Part shown: in pieces, positions 58,628 through 64,000 of the stretch
How positions within the stretch are numbered: the stretch's first letter is position 1
Layout of the letters: every line of letters starts with the position of its first letter
Source of the DNA: Mesostigma viride
Lineage: Eukaryota > Streptophyta > Mesostigmatophyceae > Mesostigmatales > Mesostigmataceae
Direction: 5' to 3'
Assembly (NCBI GenBank): GCA_009746045.1
Contig: RPFO01000348.1
Coordinates: forward strand, 1,734,801 to 1,798,800
Length of the DNA stretch: 64,000 bases
Translations under genes and position numbers: made by a program
The notes under the pieces: model-generated
The model's database searches: none
The model's input: only the letters and a program-made list of their open reading frames with translations
Told to the model about the DNA's origin: nothing

Positions 58628-60888
58628 TCAGGAGTAAAGTGGAACGACATATGCATTGTAGTACATTGTGGACAACATGCCGAGGTTGGATTTCAGCATC
58701 GCACGCCAATAAGAACGAGCGTACGGCATGTTCATGAACCTGCCCTCAAAGCAGCACATCAATTTTGCCTGCACCAACACACATAACAACAACACAACAA
58801 AATGAAGCACATCTTACTTACATTCCTCTACAATATCAAGTAATATTAGTGGGGTGGGGTGGGGGGAAGGAATTTATACAAATTACTATAAGCAACAAGA
58901 CATGTATGTGGAGACACGCTATCGATTGGGGGTGGGGGGAATAATACAAGCCCTCGTGCATGCGATCCAATAACACTAACAAAGCATATACACGCTTTCA
59001 CATTGCAAAATGTCCAGCTTGGCGACGTCCATGCATGGTATGCACATGGACATGCTGAGAGGTTCTTCCACACGTTAGATAAGTGTATACCCATGCACGT
59101 GCCCCCGTGCATGTGCACATGCACACACGCATGCATACCAATGACAACACCATATGCATTCACTACTGTACCACAGACATGAGGCTCACTATAATTGTTC
59201 AAAAGCATATACCAACTGCGATCGGCCACTGAACCACAGACATACGTTGTATCCTAAGATGTGAAAATCATAACAGTTCATCACAACTCATTAACCTATA
59301 ACTCCTCCATGCCAACAACCGCCCCACTAGCCTGTTCACAACATATGTTGCTGTGATTTCTTGCTTGATAATAGCCGTGTTAGCCCAGGCACACTTACCT
59401 CGTTGCCAAGGCCAGGATGCTGCTTAGCTCGCTCGCCACCCTCCCAACCCTCCTGCCCCCTGCCCAACGAGTACACGGTGACGGGCCTGCTCATATCATC
59501 AAGCAAACTGCTCGAGATTGTTGCCGTGGAGTAGACCGGGCTGCTGCCCAGGAATGCCGCCGTGAAGTTGCGGGCGCACAGGGCCAAGGATCCCTTGGGC
59601 CCCGCCCAGGCGCCATACAGCAGGGCGGTGTCCGTAATCAACTGCCATGAAGAGCGCATGGAGTGGGCGAACACATTGCGTGTGGTGTTGCGCTGCGCGT
59701 GCAAGGGGGACGGTGACCCTGACGCTTCACTTAGCTCGCCACGCAAATTGGTGGTGCCAACAAGCTTTTGATATTTGTGATCATGGGAGGGGCAGACGGA
59801 CAAACAAAGCAATGAAACACGGATTCCACAATATATAATCAATCTAGAGTGCAGAGTAATCTAGAGTGTGACGAGAAGGACGGGCAAAAACCCGTACAGC
59901 AAGCACGTAATTCCCTATCTTCTCACTTACTTAAGTCTTTAACATGCTGCCCTGCTAAACCCTGTACCCTAGTAAACCCCGCACACTAGACAAAACCAGG
60001 CACGTGCACTGCAATATTGGGCAGGTTACAGCTGGCAACACGTCTTGGCTTGCCTGATACGCCGCCACGATGCGGCCGTCGACGAAAACCTCCAAGGTAG
60101 CCACGTTGCAACGAATCAAATGCGGTTCTGTTTCAAACGCGCAGTCGGTCTGAACATTGGGCATTATAACGAGCGTCTCCGGCTTGGCGGTGCAGTCATC
60201 CTGCGTACACAAAGAAACACAAAGCACATGTACATGGCCCGCAAGTAGTATATTATTTTATATTATATGTATATAACTTTAACAAATTAATATAAATAAA
60301 TTATATTAAGAAATGTTAATTTTAAAGCGTATATCCTTAGCATGCATCCGTACTGTAGCGTGTTATCTTAGCGTGCATCCTTGACATGCCCGCATTGTAA
60401 TAGTATCCTTACCGCCTATCCTTAGCGTTCATCCTTAGCGTACATGTATCCTTAGCATGTATCCTTAGCGTGTATCCTTAGGTGTGCCATTAGCGTGTAT
60501 AGATCCTCAGCGTGCATCCTTTGCGTGCATCCTTTGCGTGTATCCTTAGCATGCATCCTTGCCGTGTTTCCTTATCAAGTATCCTTACTGTAGCGTGTAT
60601 CCTTAGCGTGTATCCTTGTAAGCGTGTATCCTAGTTAGCGTGTATCGGCCTTAGGGTCACTGGCCAGGTTAGGAGGTAATGAACTTAACAATGGCATATT
60701 TTAATGAGCAATATGCTTGACATTTACCTTAGAGTCCGGCAAGTAGTTTGCGTGCCAGCTCGTGCTCGTAGCATCAACAGATCGCAGAGTATCATCTTCG
60801 TGATCACCCTGCTGTGTTGAATTTACTAGTGTGCTCCATGCAGAGGCAGAAGAAGCACGCTCAGCCTCCGCAGGTCCACCGGCAGATC
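58628..60888 (-). CDS. Multi-exon gene of unknown function (5' end unresolved)
   Basis: Phase-compatible exons on the minus strand: 60888-60728, 60200-60054, 59764-59399 and 58768-58628 (stop TGA at 58630-58628). The second ends at a CAG|GCAAGC donor, implying a rare GC-AG intron. The third ends at GAG|GTAAGT. The second and third exons start and end in phase 0. Exon 1 is rich in Ser, Ala and Asp. Exon 2 contains DCTAKPETLVIMPNVQTDC and ATLEVFVDGRIVAAYQ. Exon 3 is the largest (122 codons, with LLYGAWAGPKGSLALC). Exon 4 contains CCFEGRFMNMPYARSYWRAM. I do not recognise the family. Upstream exons must exist. Candidates are an ATG at about 62203 and an open segment near 61430-61605 with a hydrophobic stretch (VLVIFFACLTQLCF). 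Exon 2 and the upstream region are duplicated at 51.1-51.8 kb. Confidence 0.5.
60330..60655. repeat. Degenerate 12-20 bp repeat (ATCCTTAGCGTG type)
   Basis: About 20 irregular copies of ATCCTTAGCGTG(T/C) with spacing changes, inside the intron between exons 60888-60728 and 60200-60054. Confidence 0.85.
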
Positions 60889-62773
60889 CTGTGCGTGCAG
60901 CAGAAAAAAATTCATGTTTGGCACATGTCTAGTATGTATGTTAGGATTTGCTGATGGTAGTATTGCTCCATGAGCACGTCTTGAGGTTGTGAAACAGTTG
61001 AGCATGCAGGGTGATCTCGCATTCAGCTGTCTTTTTTTCCTCAAGAGGCGGCAGGGCTCCAATATTGGGGCCGTACACAATCTTGCAGCGAGGCCATTAT
61101 ATACATGATGTCATCTGGTACCCAGCCAGCTCAGATAAATGCAAGTAGGTTACCTAGTAATTCCCTCGTTATCTTCAGCGCTCCGGCATGGTTATCTTTC
61201 AAACCTTATCATACAATGTTACTAATTAATATTGAATAGAGACGACATTCTTTTATCACGATCATGATGAGATCACGTATTGCCGGCAAATTGTACTGCA
61301 GGCGCCCTTCGCATGGCGGGTGCACATATGCATTGTGCGCACAATGCATGCTTAGTTTAATTTTGAGATATACAATCCGATATGATATGTAAACATTGAC
61401 GTGGGGTACGTGAAAGACCTACTCTAGAGAGTAAAAGTGGTACGCAGGTGTGGGCCGGCCAGCCGCGCGGCCATGATACCGAGGTAACTTCAGAAGGAAA
61501 TATCGGGGGAATACCGTAACAAGATACCCTATAACTTTTGGCGGCCATTTCGCCGTCAAAACAAAGCTGGGTAAGGCAGGCGAAAAAGATTACCAGCACG
61601 TACACGCATAGGGGAAAGGATGTATCAAATTAAACGAGGTAATTATAAAGGAAGGGTGCCCATAATTAGGTATGTAATCCATACTTCCATTCTAACACTC
61701 TTCATTCAGAAGCGTCAAGAAACAATCAACGTTTACAGGTAATGAACACGAAGGGCTGACTACATGATCAAGCACAACGCGGATTCGCGTCATTACTGTA
61801 GAACAGAGACTACCGGCACGGACAATCCACAGCAGCATCATGCATAAGAAGAACCCGCGGCCGAATAATGAGGGGCCGGGTCCCTTGGATCATTCGGAAC
61901 CTCGCTTGTGTACAAAAATTAGCTTACGTAAGATCTTGATTGAAGTCCCACGATCAGAACCGCCTTGCGCACTCGTGTCAGTGCTAGCCCGCACGCCGAA
62001 AGATGTAGACACGATGAGCAATAATGTCGAGATAAAAGCCACATGGTGCTTGAATGCATCATGCGCCATTGGAAACGGCCGGGACGCTCCGTCTTAAGAA
62101 CTACGCCGGAGCCTCCTAGGCTGTATGTGGTAATATGTTAAGTTCGGTTAGCCTGGAAATGCTCAAAACTCCAAAGCAGTCTGTGAAGTGTAAGTGAAAT
62201 ACCAGCAACCGACGCCATTGTCCGGTTCTTGCTGGCTGCCAGTTTATTGCTGCCGGCCTCATGTGCGGCGGTAATTTTACGTTGTATGGATGTTACGCTG
62301 CACCAGTCTGTGCTTTTTTACGTAGTACCAGTGTAGTGTAGAAATCCAAAAGCGCAAACGCCCAAAGCCAACTTCCAAGACGCCCAAAGCCCAATTCCAA
62401 GACGCCCAAAGCCCAAAGGCGGGCGAGTCTGGCGCGGCGCCGGCCATTGGGCCCCGGAATAAGAAATACCGCTGTGAGGCTGACTGACCGACGACTGCCC
62501 CTGGCTAAAATACCAACGCTCAGAAACGGCTTGGCATGTCACGTCATGTCATGTCAGGCCCCCCAACCCAGGCAACTCGCAACTGCGGTACTGGTATCTC
62601 CGACGATACTTTGTCACTTTTCCAGTCGTAAAATAAATCGGCCATGCTCGCATTTCTGAGACGGAAAGTGCCGCCCATCGGTTGTCTTGCCAAAAGGCGG
62701 CTCTTATTGGAATGTCCTGTTTGGGTGGTAGCTTGCGAGGAAGTCACTCGCAGCGCTGGGTTGAGAAGAAGGC

Positions 62774-64000
62774 ATGTCGAGCAAATACCCTGTTCGATTC
62801 GTCTTGCCCGACAAACGGGTTATCCTGATTGAAAAGACATCACCTAATACGCCTATTTTAGCATTCTATGCTGTGAGCTCCAACCTTCTACTGCAGGTAA
62901 GTCCTCGCGTCGTTAATCCGGTGCAGACTATGCATGGAGTCCACGCATGCCGCGATGTCATCCGCAGTACCCGTGCGACGTTTGTCTGATGCCAGCTGCT
63001 CGGATGCGTTTCTTGAAATTGATTTCTTCATCGCAGGCCGGGTACGAGTACGTTGCCCAGTGCCAACCGGCCCCGGGCTTTGATTTCGCGGTATGTCCGG
63101 ACGGCGTGGCCCCGAGCGCGTGTGACCTCCGCACGCCGCTGCAGGACATCCCCCGCATTCGCCGCATTTGGAAGGCCGGGCTGGTCCCCACGATCGCGCT
63201 GACCGAGCACGAGGACACCGAGGCCCGCAGACAAAAGAAACTGGCCATGGAGGCCAAAAGTAGCGGGAGGAGCAAGGTCTCCTCCTCCGAGGACCTTCCC
63301 TCCTTGTCCAGGTCGACGTCCAGGGACACCTCGATGGGTCCCAAGGACGACGAGATCCGCGCCGAGATCGAGCGCATCGAGCGAGAGGTCGCCGAGGAGA
63401 AGCAGCGGGAGGCGCAGCGACTGGAGGTGTTGGAGCGTGAGAAAGCCGAGAAGCTGCGTCGGATGAAGGACCGGGAAGAAAAGCTGCGGGCGGCAGCACT
63501 AGAGGAAGAGGCCAGGAAGCAGGAGCTGTTCAATGTGCTCAATCGGCGCCGCAAGGTGATCCAGGTGCCACCCCCGGGGGAAACACATGAGCCGGCAGCT
63601 GCTGCCGCTGCTGCTGCCCCGGTAACGCCCGAGCAAGAGCCAATGCGCCCCCCGCATGGTTTCACTAGCCACATCCGCGAGAGCATCGAAGCGGGCAAGC
63701 TTGCGGCGGCCACTTCACTCGATCCGGCAAAATTCCAGCACGTGTCACCCAGCAATGCCCCGCCCGGTCATGCCGGCCCCGCGTCGACCGCGCTTGAAGA
63801 CAAGTCGTCCTTTGAAGTTGGACGATCCAGTGCCAAGCTCTCCGCCCACGCCGGCCCTCATCATGATCCCTCCGCAGGGGCGCCACCACGCCCGGAGGAC
63901 GTGCTGCGTCACCAGCACGTGCCCGGCATGAGCATTGAGCAGAAGATCGAGGCAGCTCGGCTAGCCAAGCTGGCAGGGGATGCGGGGCAGGGGCAGCACC
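62774..64000 (+). CDS. Unknown protein with N-terminal ubiquitin-like-sized domain and coiled coil (partial, runs off window)
   Basis: Exon 1 is 62774-62896 (ATG to CTGCAG|GTAAGT, 41 codons). Exon 2 starts at 63037 after TTCATCGCAG and stays open to the window end (321 codons so far). Exon 1 begins SSKYPVRFVLPDKRVILIEK, a beta-hairpin-like pattern at the start of a domain of about 110 residues that could be a ubiquitin-like or FERM/RBD-type fold. Residues from about 138 to 210 form a strongly charged heptad-like segment (EIERIEREVAEEKQREAQRL and onward), a predicted coiled coil. A Pro/Ala-rich part follows, then SIEQKIEAARLAKLAG near the end. I do not recognise the family. A cytoskeletal adaptor is one guess, unsupported. 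It is divergent from the minus-strand gene. Confidence 0.65.

Noticed and set aside
61357-61605. Signal-peptide-bearing first exon beginning at 61605
   Set aside because: The first codon is GTG, not ATG, and no clear acceptor precedes it. Kept only as a candidate part of the unresolved 5' end.

Overview
The window is nuclear DNA of a eukaryote with many introns, most likely a green plant-lineage organism and probably a green alga. The strongest evidence is a gene that fuses an SNM1/Pso2-type beta-CASP nuclease to an ATP-dependent DNA ligase. This is the DNA ligase 6 architecture, known to me from land plants and algae. Introns follow GT-AG rules, with donors such as GTGAGT, GTGCGT and GTAAGG, and exons are GC-rich. 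I cannot name the species.

Left 40 kb: two DNA-damage-tolerance genes lie head to head. DNA polymerase eta runs on the minus strand (13648 to 1387, 12 exons, 1108 residues). The SNM1-ligase fusion (LIG6-like) runs on the plus strand (14396 to 39990, 16 exons, 2131 residues). I placed every splice junction by eye. All phases agree, both coding sums are divisible by three, and no premature stop was met. Only 747 bp separate the start codons, so a shared promoter is likely. Polymerase eta copies past lesions. The SNM1 part should trim damaged or cross-linked ends and the ligase part should seal them. Both proteins carry a PCNA-binding (PIP) motif. Many introns hold their own private minisatellite. 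The extreme case is about 4 kb of an 8-bp repeat (TTTGTGGG)n in LIG6 intron 8.

Middle and right (40-57 kb): this is repeat territory with no host gene I can recognise. It holds 5'-truncated non-LTR retrotransposon copies, one with readable reverse-transcriptase C-terminal coding. Several families end in a short hairpin followed by a TTAA-type tail. Several insertions have intact target-site duplications, including a 44-bp insertion that is essentially only the 3' hairpin and tail. A 6.5-kb foldback-like structure (44251-50706) has long inverted arms and 9-bp minisatellites in opposite orientation. A 3.6-kb nest of 21-, 26- and 82-bp minisatellites (51.8-55.4 kb) is interrupted by retro-insertions.

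Right end (58-64 kb): a multi-exon gene of unknown function lies on the minus strand (about 58.6-60.9 kb, 5' end unresolved). A divergent gene starts at 62774 on the plus strand and runs off the window. The upstream part and one exon of the minus-strand gene are duplicated in inverted orientation at 51.06-51.79 kb.
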